Shown: positions 30,293 to 42,367 of the stretch, one piece after another | Layout: each line of letters opens with the position of its first letter | Numbering within the stretch: position 1 is the first letter of the stretch | Assembly (NCBI RefSeq): GCF_007754155.1 | Contig: NZ_CP037423.1 | Location: forward strand, 8,614,938-8,678,937 | Source: Stieleria neptunia | GTDB taxonomy: Bacteria; Planctomycetota; Planctomycetia; Pirellulales; Pirellulaceae | Direction of reading: 5' to 3' | Length of the DNA stretch: 64,000 nucleotides | Position numbers and translations under genes: made by a program | The notes under the pieces: model-generated | The model's input: the letters and a program-made list of their open reading frames with translations, nothing else | Databases searched by the model: none | Told to the model about the DNA's origin: nothing

Positions 30293-30427
30293 GGCAACGC
30301 TGTGAAGCATTTTTAGCGGCAGGGCGCGAGCCCTCCGGTGTTTTGGCAGAGATGAAGAACCGGAGGGCTCGCGCCCTGCCGCTAAAACCTCAACAAACAC
30401 ATGGAAAAAATGCTTCACAGCGTTGCC
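30293..30427. repeat. 135-bp perfect double palindrome after ilvC
   Basis: Outer arms of 18 bp (GGCAACGCTGTGAAGCAT, 30293-30310 and 30410-30427) and inner arms of 28 bp (30312-30339 and 30359-30386, containing AGCGGCAGGGCGCGAGCC) are both perfect inverted repeats. The loop is 19 bp. It begins 18 bp after the ilvC stop. It is the cleanest member of a family also seen at 32696-32989, 47028-47278, 51494-51537 and 62282-62299. Confidence 0.95.
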
Positions 30428-30445
30428 CGCCAGGTCCTGGGTGGA

Positions 30446-32048
<1,603 letters not shown>

Positions 32049-32101
32049 CAGTCCGGTTTTGACCGTGAAGGGGAAAGAAAGTCCTGAAATTTGAGCCCGG
32101 T

Positions 32102-32130
32102 AGGATAATTTTGCGAGGTCAGACCAGCAA
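32102..32130 (-). promoter_or_regulatory. Candidate sigma-70 promoter of ilvN-ilvC
   Basis: On the minus strand, TTGCTG (32130-32125) and TATCCT (32107-32102) are 17 bp apart. The predicted transcript would start near 32095, giving a leader of about 47 bases before the ilvN ATG. Confidence 0.45.
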
Positions 32131-32595
32131 GGGCCTGATCTCCGGCCAGCTCCGTGCACCATGCACCCGGGCAGAGGGGAGCCGGTGTGCGAACAGACAG
32201 CAGTGTCCCGGTCGGGGTTCAGCCCGGACACCTCCGCGGCGTTGCACCCCGCTTTTTCCGGGCTCAAACTGCGACGAGCGGACCTAAAACCGACGCCGTC
32301 GCCCCGCCCCGATGGCGATTGACCGCAGCTCAAATCGCTTCGACGGCCTCCGCGACAACAGGGCGTTCGTCCGCCGATTCACACCGGGATCCGAACAGTT
32401 CCTAGAATCGGACGGAATCGTCACTGTTTTCGGGTTCTTCGTGGATTTTAGCGGCTAATCGCTCAGGACCCAGGTTTTTCGAGGCATTGCTGCGATGTCC
32501 GAATGGGGAGAGCGAGGACAAACGCTCGGTTCAAACGACCCTCCGCCGACACGGGCCGGCGGCTTGCGAAAGTGTTGACGACTTCCGCTACGATC
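32131..32595. other. Non-coding stretch upstream of ilvN promoter
   Basis: About 465 bp without a supported gene or repeat. Frames on both strands look like GC-rich shadows. Confidence 0.35.
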
Positions 32596-33045
32596 AACTC
32601 CGCCACAGATACAATTGACGTCCCACGCCTTGGAACGCACTGCGGCTGTGGCCCCCGCCACACACGCTGCGACCGGAGGCGGAGCATCCGCCCCCCGTTC
32701 CCAGGCGAAGCCCTACGCCGTGAACGATTTCTTTTCTGTTTTTGACGAGGTTGTAGCGGCAGGGCGCAAGCGGGATGCCGGTTTGGTGAGTGAGCCGCGA
32801 CGCGTAAGCGGCCGGGCATCCAGGCGCCCGCCCGAGGCCTGACGGCCAGCGGCTCACCATTGGCTCGACCAATCCCACTCGATCGACAGCCCGCGAACTC
32901 TCCGGCTTGCGCATTTTTGCCAACAGACCGGAGGGCTCGCGCCCTGCCGCTAACATATCGTTCACGACGTAGGGCGGAGCCCGGGAACGAGGCATGAATC
33001 ATTCAGCCTTCCCCATCATTCTGCCCCGAATCATTCTGCCTTCCG
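32596..33045. repeat. Nested palindromic mosaic
   Basis: Three inverted-repeat pairs are nested around one centre. The outer arms 32696-32728 and 32957-32989 match at 28 of 33 positions. The middle arms TAGCGGCAGGGCGC (32754-32767) and its complement (32939-32952) are perfect. The inner arms GTGAGCCGC (32790-32798) and GCGGCTCAC (32849-32857) are perfect. Flanking sequence at 32620-32720 resembles the 11.1-11.4 kb repeats, and 33000-33045 contains CATCATTCTGCC units like those near cysS. Confidence 0.9.
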
Positions 33046-33600
33046 TTAGCTGCCTTCCACGCGCTGCTTCCAGACGTCATTGCCGATCACTTCGCTGATG
33101 AACATCTGCTGGGCGACGAGAATCGATTGTTGCAGCTGTTCGGCGGTCGCCTTGCCGGCTTCGTTTTCCACCGTCAACGTACCGGTCGCGTCACGCAAAA
33201 ACTCCACCTTGTAACCGCGATGAAAGGCTTGGCGGGCGGTCGTGTCACAACACATGTGGGTCATGTATCCGGCGATGCTGAGGGTGTCGACGCCGTTTTC
33301 TTTCAACCACGCGTCCAAGTTGGTTCCGGTAAACGATCCGGGCAACTGCTTGTCGATCAACACGTCACGGGGCCGCGATTGGACTTCGGGGTGCAATTGC
33401 CACATCTCGGAATCCTTGCGAAAAATCGGCGACTGGGGGTCGGCTTGGTGGTGGCGAATGACGACGGTGGGCACGCCCGCTTCGGCCGCTCGATCCATCA
33501 CCTCCAAAATTCGCTCGAGGTGTCCGGCGGGATGAGAAATCGGCAGTGCTCCGTCGAAGTACTCGCGTTGAACATCGATCACCAATAACGCTCGCGACAT
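33046..33600 (-). CDS. Isochorismatase-family cysteine hydrolase
   Basis: A 184-residue amidohydrolase-like protein. The expected Asp-Lys-Cys triad is visible: Asp in ALLVIDVQREYF, Lys in DVLIDKQLPGSF, and Cys in IAGYMTHMCCDTTARQAFHRG. The substrate is unknown; nicotinamide, N-carbamoyl compounds and isochorismate-like esters are all handled by this family. It lies apart from likely partners. Confidence 0.92.
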   Translation of the reverse strand: MSRALLVIDVQREYFDGALPISHPAGHLERILEVMDRAAEAGVPTVVIRHHQADPQSPIFRKDSEMWQLHPEVQSRPRDVLIDKQLPGSFTGTNLDAWLKENGVDTLSIAGYMTHMCCDTTARQAFHRGYKVEFLRDATGTLTVENEAGKATAEQLQQSILVAQQMFISEVIGNDVWKQRVEGS

Positions 33601-33701
33601 GCTGTGGTCTCCTGACAGATCCCGGATGAAAGAAGTGAATAATGTAGGCGTTGCCTGCGTTCTCAGGGGACTTGATGACCAGGCCCGCGACTGAGTTCAT
33701 C

Positions 33702-33741
33702 AAAAAAAAAACCTCGCCGTTGCCAACGGGCAACGGCGAGG
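33702..33741 (-). terminator. Intrinsic terminator of Cys-rich protein gene
   Basis: On the minus strand, a perfect 13-bp GC-rich stem (CCTCGCCGTTGCC with GGCAACGGCGAGG, four-base loop) is followed by about ten T residues, 32 bp after the stop of the gene at 33774. Confidence 0.95.
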
Positions 33742-33773
33742 CCATGAAACAGCCGGGAGAATCGGAATCGCGA

Positions 33774-34430
33774 TCAATTGGCGACGGGTTCCGGCGGGGC
33801 CGGTGTCGGTGTCGGTGTCGGTGTCGCTGCCGGTGTCGGCAAAGCCTGGCCGGGTTGACGATAATAGTCCGCCGCATCGACGGCTGCATCGGTGCCGGGC
33901 TCGGCGACCGGTGCCGGCAGAACCGCTGCGTTGGTCGGTTGCAAGGCCATCGGCGCGGCGGCACATCCGCTATCGCAGCCCGCTCCGCCCCCGCAGGAAC
34001 CCGCACACGAACCGGGGCAGCAGCCGCAGCGATCCTTCTTTTCCGCCGTCCAAGTGTATTTGCAGGCGGGGCACTTGTACGTCTCTGTCTTCAACACACA
34101 GACCTTGCGGACGCGGGCGCCGTTGTGCACGCAGGCGGTGCAGCCGAGCCCGTCGCAGGCGTCACACGACGCACAGGCGGCTTTCTTGGCCTTCTGCCAA
34201 GGAAAGACGACACGGGGAATGCAGATCGCTTTGGATTCGACCGTGAAGCACTTCTTCTCTTCTTCGACCTGTTCGGCGTCGAGTTTGCAAACATGGTCGC
34301 ACACGGGGCAACACGCACAGCCGGTTTGATCGAGCAGCTTGCCGCCGATGGCCGACGCGGTGTGGCAATCGAGCAGGCAGATCGCCGCGGCCAGCAACAA
34401 TCCGGCACGAATGATTTTTTGAATGGACAT
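33774..34430 (-). CDS. Cys-rich exported protein
   Basis: A 218-residue protein with a signal peptide (LLLAAAICLLDCHTASA) and many paired cysteines: GCACCPVCDHVC, CASCDACDGLGCTAC, YKCPACKYTW and RCGCCPGSCAGSC. The tail is Pro/Thr-rich (PTPTPTPAPPEP). The cysteines suggest metal binding or multiple disulfides outside the cytoplasm. No known family was recognised. It follows the porin gene by 67 bp on the same strand and ends at a strong terminator, so the two may be co-expressed. I chose ATG 34430. Confidence 0.7.
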   Translation of the reverse strand: MSIQKIIRAGLLLAAAICLLDCHTASAIGGKLLDQTGCACCPVCDHVCKLDAEQVEEEKKCFTVESKAICIPRVVFPWQKAKKAACASCDACDGLGCTACVHNGARVRKVCVLKTETYKCPACKYTWTAEKKDRCGCCPGSCAGSCGGGAGCDSGCAAAPMALQPTNAAVLPAPVAEPGTDAAVDAADYYRQPGQALPTPAATPTPTPTPAPPEPVAN

Positions 34431-34497
34431 GACTTCTTCTTGCAGTGGAATGGTTGGTGAAAACACCCGTCGGGGCGTTGGACAATCGAACAGATCG

Positions 34498-36063
34498 TTA
34501 GAAGTCGATCATGTAGCGGAAACCGAGGATGCTGAAGTCGCCATCGATCCCGGCGGCAAGCGGCACGGCGGAACGTCCCTGCCCGGCATTTTCGATTTCA
34601 CCCATCACCATGTTGGCTTGGATCTTGGAGTACGCGGTCCAGTACCAGTTCAGACCGGCCGTCAACGCATACCCTTGTCCGCCGCGAATATCGGAATCGG
34701 ACAAATCCAAGTAGTCCGCACGCAGCCCCAAACCCAACGCTCCCCAGCCCCTGCCGGTGCCGCCGGTGCAGCGGTCGACGACGAAGAAGTTTTCGAAGGG
34801 TTTGACGCGATCGATCGTTCCCGAGCTTCGCTTGAGCGGAATGTGCTCTCCGGTCAGGAAGTAGTGTGCGAACAGGTAGCCGCCATGGAATGTCAGATCG
34901 CTGCCGTTGAACCCGCCCAACGCATCACGCTGCATCCAGGTGGTGAAGTACTCGCCGGTGATCTGCAGCGCGCCGATGTTCAACATCGACTCAAACGCGA
35001 GTTGTTGGTAGCCCTCGGCACCGAGGATCCGGCCGGTGTCCCACCATCGTGAATCGCTTCGCGCCAACGGTCGCGTTCGGAAACGACCTTCGTTGGCGTT
35101 TTGGTCATTGTCCAATTGGCCGTCGCCGTCGGTTTGGTTGACCGAACCGGCGATCCCCCAGTGCCAATAACCACGCCCGCCACTGATTTCGTCGTACCAG
35201 GGACTGCCCGACAGACGGCCATACAAACCGCATTCGTCAAAGTCACCGCGATAGCGTCCGTCTTGGCTGATGTTTTCGAGCAGAAACGCACCGTATCGCC
35301 AGTGGATCGATTCGTCATCGGTCAGGCCGTACATGCACACGCCCAACCGGCGGGCATCTTCGTTGAAGGTTTCAACCGCCAGGGGCCGTTCGGCAAAGAC
35401 GTTGTGACGGCTACTGTTGAGGTGGTCCAAACCGATCGGTCGCTTTTGATTCCCGATCAACATCGTTTGGTTGTGCGGAAGCTCCTTGAATCCGAGATAG
35501 ACATCCTTCATCTCCGCGGAGCTCGGATTGTTGAAGTCGATCTGGATTCGGTACAACATGTTGCCGGGCACATCCCCGGTCCACGTCAGACGAATCCGGC
35601 GGAAGTCCCAGCGGTCTTCCGGATCGTCCGTCGGGTCCCCCGTTTCCAACTGGTTGATCCCCGCATCGCTGTCGAGAAAGTTCCAGTTGTCCAGGTGAAC
35701 CCGTCCGTTGAGCTTGTAGGCCGGTTTCTTCTTTTTGGCGTCGGCGTCGCTCTTCAGCTTGTCCTGGTACTTTTCCCATGAAGACTCCAGATCGCCGACG
35801 CGACCGAGCAGTTTCTCGTAGTCCTTCAAGGGAACCGTTTCGCCAGCAACGACCGCATCGGACGCAGAGGACTCGACCCCCGAATCAATCAGGCCGGGAT
35901 CATCAACCGGGTTCAAGCGAGCGGTCTGATAGACCGGCGCTGTGTTGTCGGTCGGCATGCCAAAGAACGTGTCGTCGGCGTTGACCGCCGCCGTGCCGAA
36001 GCACGTCGCCAGCGCCAGCGCGAGCGAAAACCGCCGCGGGCGCGCACCATGAGTTTTTTTCAT
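34498..36063 (-). CDS. OprP/OprO-type porin
   Basis: A 521-residue outer-membrane beta-barrel protein of the phosphate-selective porin class. After an N-terminal signal peptide (RFSLALALATCFGTAAVNA) comes a coiled-coil-like region (DYEKLLGRVGDLESSWEKYQ), typical of porins that contact the cell wall. The rest alternates in barrel fashion (GRVHLDNWNFLDSD, WDFRRIRLTWTGDVPGNML, GITGEYF-like strands) and ends FRYMIDF with the terminal aromatic. Anion or phosphate specificity cannot be confirmed. The downstream neighbour is the Cys-rich exported protein. Confidence 0.88.
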   Translation of the reverse strand: MKKTHGARPRRFSLALALATCFGTAAVNADDTFFGMPTDNTAPVYQTARLNPVDDPGLIDSGVESSASDAVVAGETVPLKDYEKLLGRVGDLESSWEKYQDKLKSDADAKKKKPAYKLNGRVHLDNWNFLDSDAGINQLETGDPTDDPEDRWDFRRIRLTWTGDVPGNMLYRIQIDFNNPSSAEMKDVYLGFKELPHNQTMLIGNQKRPIGLDHLNSSRHNVFAERPLAVETFNEDARRLGVCMYGLTDDESIHWRYGAFLLENISQDGRYRGDFDECGLYGRLSGSPWYDEISGGRGYWHWGIAGSVNQTDGDGQLDNDQNANEGRFRTRPLARSDSRWWDTGRILGAEGYQQLAFESMLNIGALQITGEYFTTWMQRDALGGFNGSDLTFHGGYLFAHYFLTGEHIPLKRSSGTIDRVKPFENFFVVDRCTGGTGRGWGALGLGLRADYLDLSDSDIRGGQGYALTAGLNWYWTAYSKIQANMVMGEIENAGQGRSAVPLAAGIDGDFSILGFRYMIDF

Positions 36064-36406
36064 CGCTTCGTTGTCATCCGTGAACAGTAGCGACGAGTGT
36101 GATGTACCGATCCATCAGTACGTGATTAGCCACTCGCCCCAAGTTGATGGGAACGGGTCCCCGCTCCCAGTCCAGCCATCGTCGTGCGCCGCATGAAACG
36201 ATTCGTCGGTGTACAAAGTTTTGGCACGGATGCGCCCCGTCCCGTCCGACGACGCGTTCGATCGTTCTTTGCCAATTAAATCGCAAGACCGTTAACATCG
36301 ATACGCCTTGGCTCGATCCGCCCTCCCATTCCCGCGAATCGTTGCAGCTTCTCAGTCACCCGCCCGACCGTGAAGATCGCATGAAGGACGCGTGAAGAAC
36401 CGGCGA
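36064..36406. other. Upstream region of porin gene
   Basis: 343 bp between a hypothetical minus-strand gene and the porin start. It probably contains the porin promoter. No repeat or gene was recognised. Confidence 0.35.
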
Positions 36407-36832
36407 TCACGACGCGATCAACGCCAGGTAGCGAATCAACTGGTGCGGTGATTGAGAATCCGTGTTGTCCAGCGCGATCGTCAACAATTCGCCCGCCGCC
36501 TTCCGCCGCTGCGTTTCGCTGACTCCGGCGGCATCCAGCCGATGGATCATCTCCCCACAAACGGTTTGCGTGAACGCGGAGCGCGAGGTGGATCCGTTTT
36601 GGACTGCCCGCAACGCCCCGATCACGGCAGAGTCGTTGAGTGCGGCCTCGCGGCCGGCGACGCCGAGCACGGCTTCGATCAGCAGTTGGGGGACATCGAC
36701 ACCGTCCGACTGACCGCGACACGCATCGCCCGGGGCGGTCTGCGGGTCGCCGCCGCGACCGGCCAGATTGCGGCGGCGACGGCGGCGATCGGCGGCCTTG
36801 AGATTGGATCGTATCTTCGGTGATTTCGACAT
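36407..36832 (-). CDS. Hypothetical protein
   Basis: A 141-residue frame with no recognised family. The N-terminus is basic (AADRRRRRRN) and the rest helical (VPQLLIEAVLGVAGREAAL, QRRKAAGELLTIALDNTDSQ). Codon choice looks coding, and it has no credible overlapping frame. It is divergent from the ABC transporter operon by 276 bp. It could be a nucleic-acid-associated protein, but that is only suggested by charge. Confidence 0.5.
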   Translation of the reverse strand: MSKSPKIRSNLKAADRRRRRRNLAGRGGDPQTAPGDACRGQSDGVDVPQLLIEAVLGVAGREAALNDSAVIGALRAVQNGSTSRSAFTQTVCGEMIHRLDAAGVSETQRRKAAGELLTIALDNTDSQSPHQLIRYLALIAS

Positions 36833-37108
36833 GGAATGGCACCGCCGGCGACGACAGAAAGAAGCTCAGGTTCCCCAGTATTAAATAGCAACGCGTCAAG
36901 GACGAGTGTAATCCGTCGGCGCGTCAGGAGAAAATTGCGTGTCGGTTTCGCGATCCCCCCCATAAGCGTTGCCGTTTCTGTCGGTTGTGCCGCGGAGGAG
37001 GAGCCGATCCCACGGCGGTGCCGGAGGATTTGAAACACACGGGCGGTTCAATGAGCTAGCTTCGAGAAGCTATTTCCGACAGACCGCTCCTGGGGCCCGC
37101 TTTTTCGC

Positions 37109-37918
37109 ATGATCCATGTTCAACATCTGACCAAGACGTATGAGGATCTCCAGCGTGGCCGCTTCGTGGCCGTCGACGGCATCTCGTTTTCGGTACAGAA
37201 GGGCGAGATTTTTGGATTGCTGGGCCCCAACGGGGCGGGCAAAACCACGGTGCTGCGGATCCTGAGCACGGTGCTCGAACCCACCGAAGGCATCGCCACC
37301 GTGGCCGGTTATGACGTGGTTCGCGACTCGTCCGAAGTCCGTCGGCACATCGGGTTCGTCAGCAACAACACCGCCATTTACGACCGCATGACCGCCTGGG
37401 AAATGGTGGAGTATTTTGGACGACTTCATGGGATGAAGGCCGCGCGATTAAAAGGGCGTTTGGACGACCTGTTTGATCAATTGCGAATGAACGACTTTCG
37501 TGACGTCCCCGGCGGCAAGATGTCCACGGGGATGAAGCAAAAGGTTTCGATCGCACGCGCGATGATTCACGATCCGCCCGTCCTGGTGTTCGACGAAGCG
37601 ACGTTGGGCCTGGATGTGCTGGTCGCCCGCAATTTGCTCGGCGTGATTCGGTCGCTGCGAGAAGCCGGCAAGTGCCTGATTTTCTCGACCCACATCATGA
37701 GCGAAGTGGAGCGGTTGTGCGATCGGATTGCGATCATGTATTGCGGCAAAATTCTCGACAGCGGCACCCTCGAAGAACTTCGAGACCGCCATCGCGAAGA
37801 TGACTTTGAAGAGCTTTTCTTTGGGTTGCTCAGCCAACACGAACAAGAGATGCGCGTCGGCGGACGAATCAATCCTGCGTCGGCGGCCAACCAAGCGGTG
37901 GGAGAACAACTGGTATGA
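37109..37918 (+). CDS. ABC transporter ATP-binding protein (NatA-like)
   Basis: A 269-residue ATPase subunit. The Walker A motif is GPNGAGKTT (39-47), the Walker B is [12 protein letters not shown], and the signature motif is a weak [10 protein letters not shown]. The H-loop is in [14 protein letters not shown]. It belongs to the multidrug/Na+ exporter class. The last four bases overlap the permease start (ATGA, 37915-37918), so the two are translationally coupled and form one exporter. Confidence 0.95.
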   Translation: MIHVQHLTKTYEDLQRGRFVAVDGISFSVQKGEIFGLLGPNGAGKTTVLRILSTVLEPTEGIATVAGYDVVRDSSEVRRHIGFVSNNTAIYDRMTAWEMVEYFGRLHGMKAARLKGRLDDLFDQLRMNDFRDVPGGKMSTGMKQKVSIARAMIHDPPVLVFDEATLGLDVLVARNLLGVIRSLREAGKCLIFSTHIMSEVERLCDRIAIMYCGKILDSGTLEELRDRHREDDFEELFFGLLSQHEQEMRVGGRINPASAANQAVGEQLV

Positions 37919-40185
37919 GCGATTCGTCTCGAGCGATTCGGCGACAAGCGGAACGGGCAGGCAAACCGCGCGCGGCCGCGGTCTGGCTGATCTACATGCG
38001 CGAGATGCGGGACCAATTGCGTGACCGCCGGACGCTGTTCACCATCGCGGTGCTGCCCATCATGCTGTACCCGCTGGTCGGCATGCTGCTGTTGCAGATC
38101 GCCCAATTCACGCGTCAAAACCCGACCTCGGTCTGCGTCGTCGGCACAGAGAACATCGAAGGCGCACCGCCCCTGTTCGAGGGCGAAACGTTTGCCCCGA
38201 ACTTGATCGAGCAACCCGATTCGCTGGAACTGCTGACCTATCGCTGGGACGAACTCTCGGCCGATCGGCCGGTCCGTGAAAAAGCCGACGAGTGGGTCAA
38301 GACCGGCGCATTTGATTTGGTCGTGTTGATCCCGCCCGCCTTCAAAGACAACGAACTGATGGGCGACTTGGTCGGGGCAGAAACGAAGTCGACCTCGCAA
38401 GAGGAGACGCACGAATCGGACATCGAACTGTTGTTCAACGTGGGCAGCGACCAGTCCGTCGTCGCCAGACAACGCGTCGCCGGTGTGCTGGCGGCCTGGC
38501 GTGGCGAATGGATCAAAGAGCGTTTGTCGGGCGTCGGCATCGATGCCGAAATGTTACTGCCCTTTGAGTGGTCCGACACCGACATCGCGCCCGAACGGAC
38601 GCGTGAAGCGGCGTTCTGGAGCAAGCTGCTGCCGTTCATCATGCTCGTCTGGGCGATGACCGGAGCGTTTTATCCCGCCGTCGACCTGGTCGCCGGAGAG
38701 AAGGAACGGGGAACACTCGAGACGCTGCTCTGCAGCCCCGCGCTGCGGAGCGAGATCGTCTGGGGGAAACTGGGCGCGGTCGCTTCGTTCAGCATGTTGA
38801 CGGCCCTGCTCAACGCCGGCAGCATGCTGTTGACCAGCTCGCTGGTCTTCCAAAACATGGGTATCGGCGGTGCCGGCACCGCGTTGGGCGCGCCGCCCCT
38901 GGTGCCGATGCTCTGGTTGTTCGTCGCGCTGGTGCCGCTGTCCTGCCTGTTCAGCGCCTTGGCGCTGGCGGTCGCGGCGATGGCGCAGAGCAGCAAAGAA
39001 GGCCAGTACTACTTGATGCCGTTGATGATGGTGACGCTACCGTTGGTGATGCTGCCGATGCTGCCCGGCACGACGCTGAATATCGGCACCAGTCTGATTC
39101 CCGTTTCCGGAATGTTCTTGTTGGTCCGCGCCTTGGTCGAAGGCCAATATGGGACCGCATTGTTTTATGTTCCGATGGTGGCGACGGTCACCGGTAGCTG
39201 TCTGTGGCTGGCCGCCCGCTGGGCCCGACGCCAATTCGAAGACGAAGCGGTGCTGTTCGGCGGCGGCGAGCAATGGGAACTCGGGATGTGGGTGCGTCAC
39301 TTGTGGCGAGATCGACAAATCGCGGCCACACCCGCGCAAGCCTATGCCTGTGGGGCGATCGTGCTGGTCACCCTGTTCTTTGCCCGGCTGACGATTTCGG
39401 AAATGCCGCAGGACTTTGCCGGCATCGCGAAACTGGTGATGATGCCACAGGTTCTGATCGTGTTCCCGGCGTTGATCATGGCGACGATGCTGACGACCTC
39501 GGTCCGCCAGAGTTTGCGACTACGCATGCCGCACTGGACCACGCTGCCGCTGGCGGTCTTGTTCGGGGTCACATTGCACCCGAGCTATGTGATGCTGTCC
39601 AAGATGATCAACCACGTCTATCCGGTCAGCGAACAGGCGGCCGCGGCGATGAAACCCTTCGCCGAACAGATCGCATCGGCTCCCTGGGCGGCCGTCGTGC
39701 TGCTGATGGCGTTGGTGCCGGCGGTTTGCGAAGAACTCGCGTTTCGAGGATTCATCTTCGGCGGACTGGTTCGCGAAAAAGGCAAACTCCGCGCGGTCGT
39801 GTTGACCGCCGTCATGTTCGGAATCTCACACGGCGTTCTGCAACAATCGATCGCCGCATCCGTGATGGGCGTCGCGCTCGGCTGGATCACGCTGCGAACC
39901 GGAAGCATCCTGCCCTGCATCCTGATTCACTTTACCAACAATGCGTTGTCGGTTTCACTTGGGCGGATCACCGACAGCGGCTGGTCGGGCGCGTCGGTCT
40001 TTCTGACGCAGACCGAACTGGGCCCAACGTATCAACCGTTTTGGACGCTGATCAGCATGGGAATCGCAGTGACCTGTCTGCTGTACTTCGGAACGGTTTC
40101 GCCGGCGACCGATGAAAGCGAATCGGAATGCGTCGGTTCGCACCACGACTATGTCGATCCGACGGCAACACTCGCCTCGGCCTAG
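37915..40185 (+). CDS. ABC-2 permease fused to CPBP intramembrane protease
   Basis: A 756-residue membrane protein. The N-terminal half is a NatB/YhaP-like ABC-2 permease ([20 protein letters not shown], a large extracytoplasmic segment, then [20 protein letters not shown] and several membrane spans). The C-terminal 200 residues are a CPBP/abortive-infection-type glutamic protease domain with [14 protein letters not shown] (Glu606/Glu607, Arg610), [11 protein letters not shown] and LIHFTNN. It pairs with the upstream ATPase. The substrate is unknown; peptides or lipids are plausible. Such fusions occur in planctomycetes, to my knowledge. Confidence 0.9.
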   Translation: MSDSSRAIRRQAERAGKPRAAAVWLIYMREMRDQLRDRRTLFTIAVLPIMLYPLVGMLLLQIAQFTRQNPTSVCVVGTENIEGAPPLFEGETFAPNLIEQPDSLELLTYRWDELSADRPVREKADEWVKTGAFDLVVLIPPAFKDNELMGDLVGAETKSTSQEETHESDIELLFNVGSDQSVVARQRVAGVLAAWRGEWIKERLSGVGIDAEMLLPFEWSDTDIAPERTREAAFWSKLLPFIMLVWAMTGAFYPAVDLVAGEKERGTLETLLCSPALRSEIVWGKLGAVASFSMLTALLNAGSMLLTSSLVFQNMGIGGAGTALGAPPLVPMLWLFVALVPLSCLFSALALAVAAMAQSSKEGQYYLMPLMMVTLPLVMLPMLPGTTLNIGTSLIPVSGMFLLVRALVEGQYGTALFYVPMVATVTGSCLWLAARWARRQFEDEAVLFGGGEQWELGMWVRHLWRDRQIAATPAQAYACGAIVLVTLFFARLTISEMPQDFAGIAKLVMMPQVLIVFPALIMATMLTTSVRQSLRLRMPHWTTLPLAVLFGVTLHPSYVMLSKMINHVYPVSEQAAAAMKPFAEQIASAPWAAVVLLMALVPAVCEELAFRGFIFGGLVREKGKLRAVVLTAVMFGISHGVLQQSIAASVMGVALGWITLRTGSILPCILIHFTNNALSVSLGRITDSGWSGASVFLTQTELGPTYQPFWTLISMGIAVTCLLYFGTVSPATDESESECVGSHHDYVDPTATLASA

Positions 40186-40187
40186 CG

Positions 40188-41006
40188 TCAATCCGTTTGG
40201 GTCCAATAACGAAACGCCCGCATCGTCTGGCGGGCCGCTTCGTGGGGATCCGGCCACGGGAACGCTTCGGCGCACAAGTAGCCTTGGTAGTCGATCGCCC
40301 GCAGCGCTTCGATGATGCGTCCGTACTGCATGTGACCACAACCGACCGGGCGGCGATTGCTGTCGACGAAATGAATGTGGCCGACCAGGTCACCGCCGTG
40401 GGTCAAGGCGTCGGCGATGTCGGTTTCTTCGATGCCCATGTGAAACAGGTCGCACAGCAATCGCACGTTGGACGTCGACAGCGATTGCAGCAGTTCCACG
40501 CCCTGGGCGACGGTGCAGCACTGATTGGTCTCGTAACGATTCAGCGGCTCATAGATCAGCGGCACGTTGTACTGGCTGGCATGCTGCCCGCCGTCTTCGA
40601 GCGCCTCGGCCAGGTAACCCAGAGCGGTTTTCGAATCGACTTCGGCGTCGCTGCGGCCCTGCATCGAACCGATGATCGCCATCGCCCCGAATCCGCCGGC
40701 CGCATCGATGATCGTGCGAACGAAGGCGCGGGCGTCGGACCGTTTTTTCGCATCGGCATCGGCAAGCTGCAGCCGATGTTTGACCCAACCGGCACCGGTA
40801 CCGAGTGCGGCCAGTCGAACGCCCGCACCGTCGAGCAGATTGCCGAGCGAATCCAAGTTCAGCGATTCCACCGACGGGGCAAAGATCTCGACCGCGTCGT
40901 AACCGAGTTCACCGGCAAACGCGATCGATTTTTCGAGGCCGTCCCAGAGGACGAACGGACCACCGCGAGCTTCTTCGACGAGTGAGATGGTGATGCAGGA
41001 TTTCAT
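40188..41006 (-). CDS. Sugar phosphate isomerase/epimerase-like TIM barrel
   Basis: A 272-residue AP-endonuclease-2-type barrel protein related to hydroxypyruvate isomerase and xylose-isomerase-like enzymes. Likely metal-binding segments are PLIYEPLNRYE, LLCDLFHMGIEETD, HIHFVDSNRRPVG and YLCAEAFPW. The exact substrate is unknown. I placed the start at ATG 41006; upstream sequence in frame is only the simple repeat at 41033-41115. It follows the aldo/keto reductase gene on the same strand by 110 bp, so both may act on a sugar or sugar acid. It ends 2 bp from the ABC permease stop on the other strand. Confidence 0.9.
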   Translation of the reverse strand: MKSCITISLVEEARGGPFVLWDGLEKSIAFAGELGYDAVEIFAPSVESLNLDSLGNLLDGAGVRLAALGTGAGWVKHRLQLADADAKKRSDARAFVRTIIDAAGGFGAMAIIGSMQGRSDAEVDSKTALGYLAEALEDGGQHASQYNVPLIYEPLNRYETNQCCTVAQGVELLQSLSTSNVRLLCDLFHMGIEETDIADALTHGGDLVGHIHFVDSNRRPVGCGHMQYGRIIEALRAIDYQGYLCAEAFPWPDPHEAARQTMRAFRYWTQTD

Positions 41007-41032
41007 GTGATAGGGGGGGTAGGGGAATTGGG

Positions 41033-41115
41033 AGAGACAAGGAGACAAGGAGACAAGGAGACTGAGAGCGGACTCAGGACTTGAAACTTGGAACTTGAAA
41101 CTTGAAACTTGAAAC
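41033..41115. repeat. Simple repeats GGAGACAA and CTTGAAA
   Basis: A short run of an 8-bp unit (AGGAGACA, about 41033-41062) is followed by a 7-bp unit (CTTGAAA, about 41079-41115). They fill the gap between two minus-strand genes and give FQVSSFK-like shadow peptides. Confidence 0.85.
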
Positions 41116-41116
41116 C

Positions 41117-42052
<936 letters not shown>

Positions 42053-42367
42053 CCTGATGGTCTCCTATTTGGTGCTTTCGCGTGAGCGATGAACCTACCA
42101 CACAATAGGCACCGCTGGACACCACCGCCAACTTGGTGTCGATGCCTGCCCCGGGACGCGGCAGGACGTTTCGGACACCGATTGTGGATGATCGGCCTTC
42201 GCGTCGACCGCGCCGGCAAATGCCATCAATGGGTCAGAACCGTCGCAGCCCTTGCGATCGGATTGATGAAAACGGCCAAACCCCGACGAAGCGATTGATA
42301 GGATTCGCTGGCCACGGCTAGCAAACCAAGAGTTCCGCAGATTCATTCTTTCGTCAGGCGGAGTGCC
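42053..42367. other. Divergent intergenic region
   Basis: 315 bp between the aldo/keto reductase (minus) and response regulator (plus) starts. Presumably it holds both promoters. Nothing distinctive was seen. Confidence 0.35.

Noticed and set aside
32463..33002. 179-codon frame
   Set aside because: It is made largely of the nested palindromes, with no conserved-looking segment.
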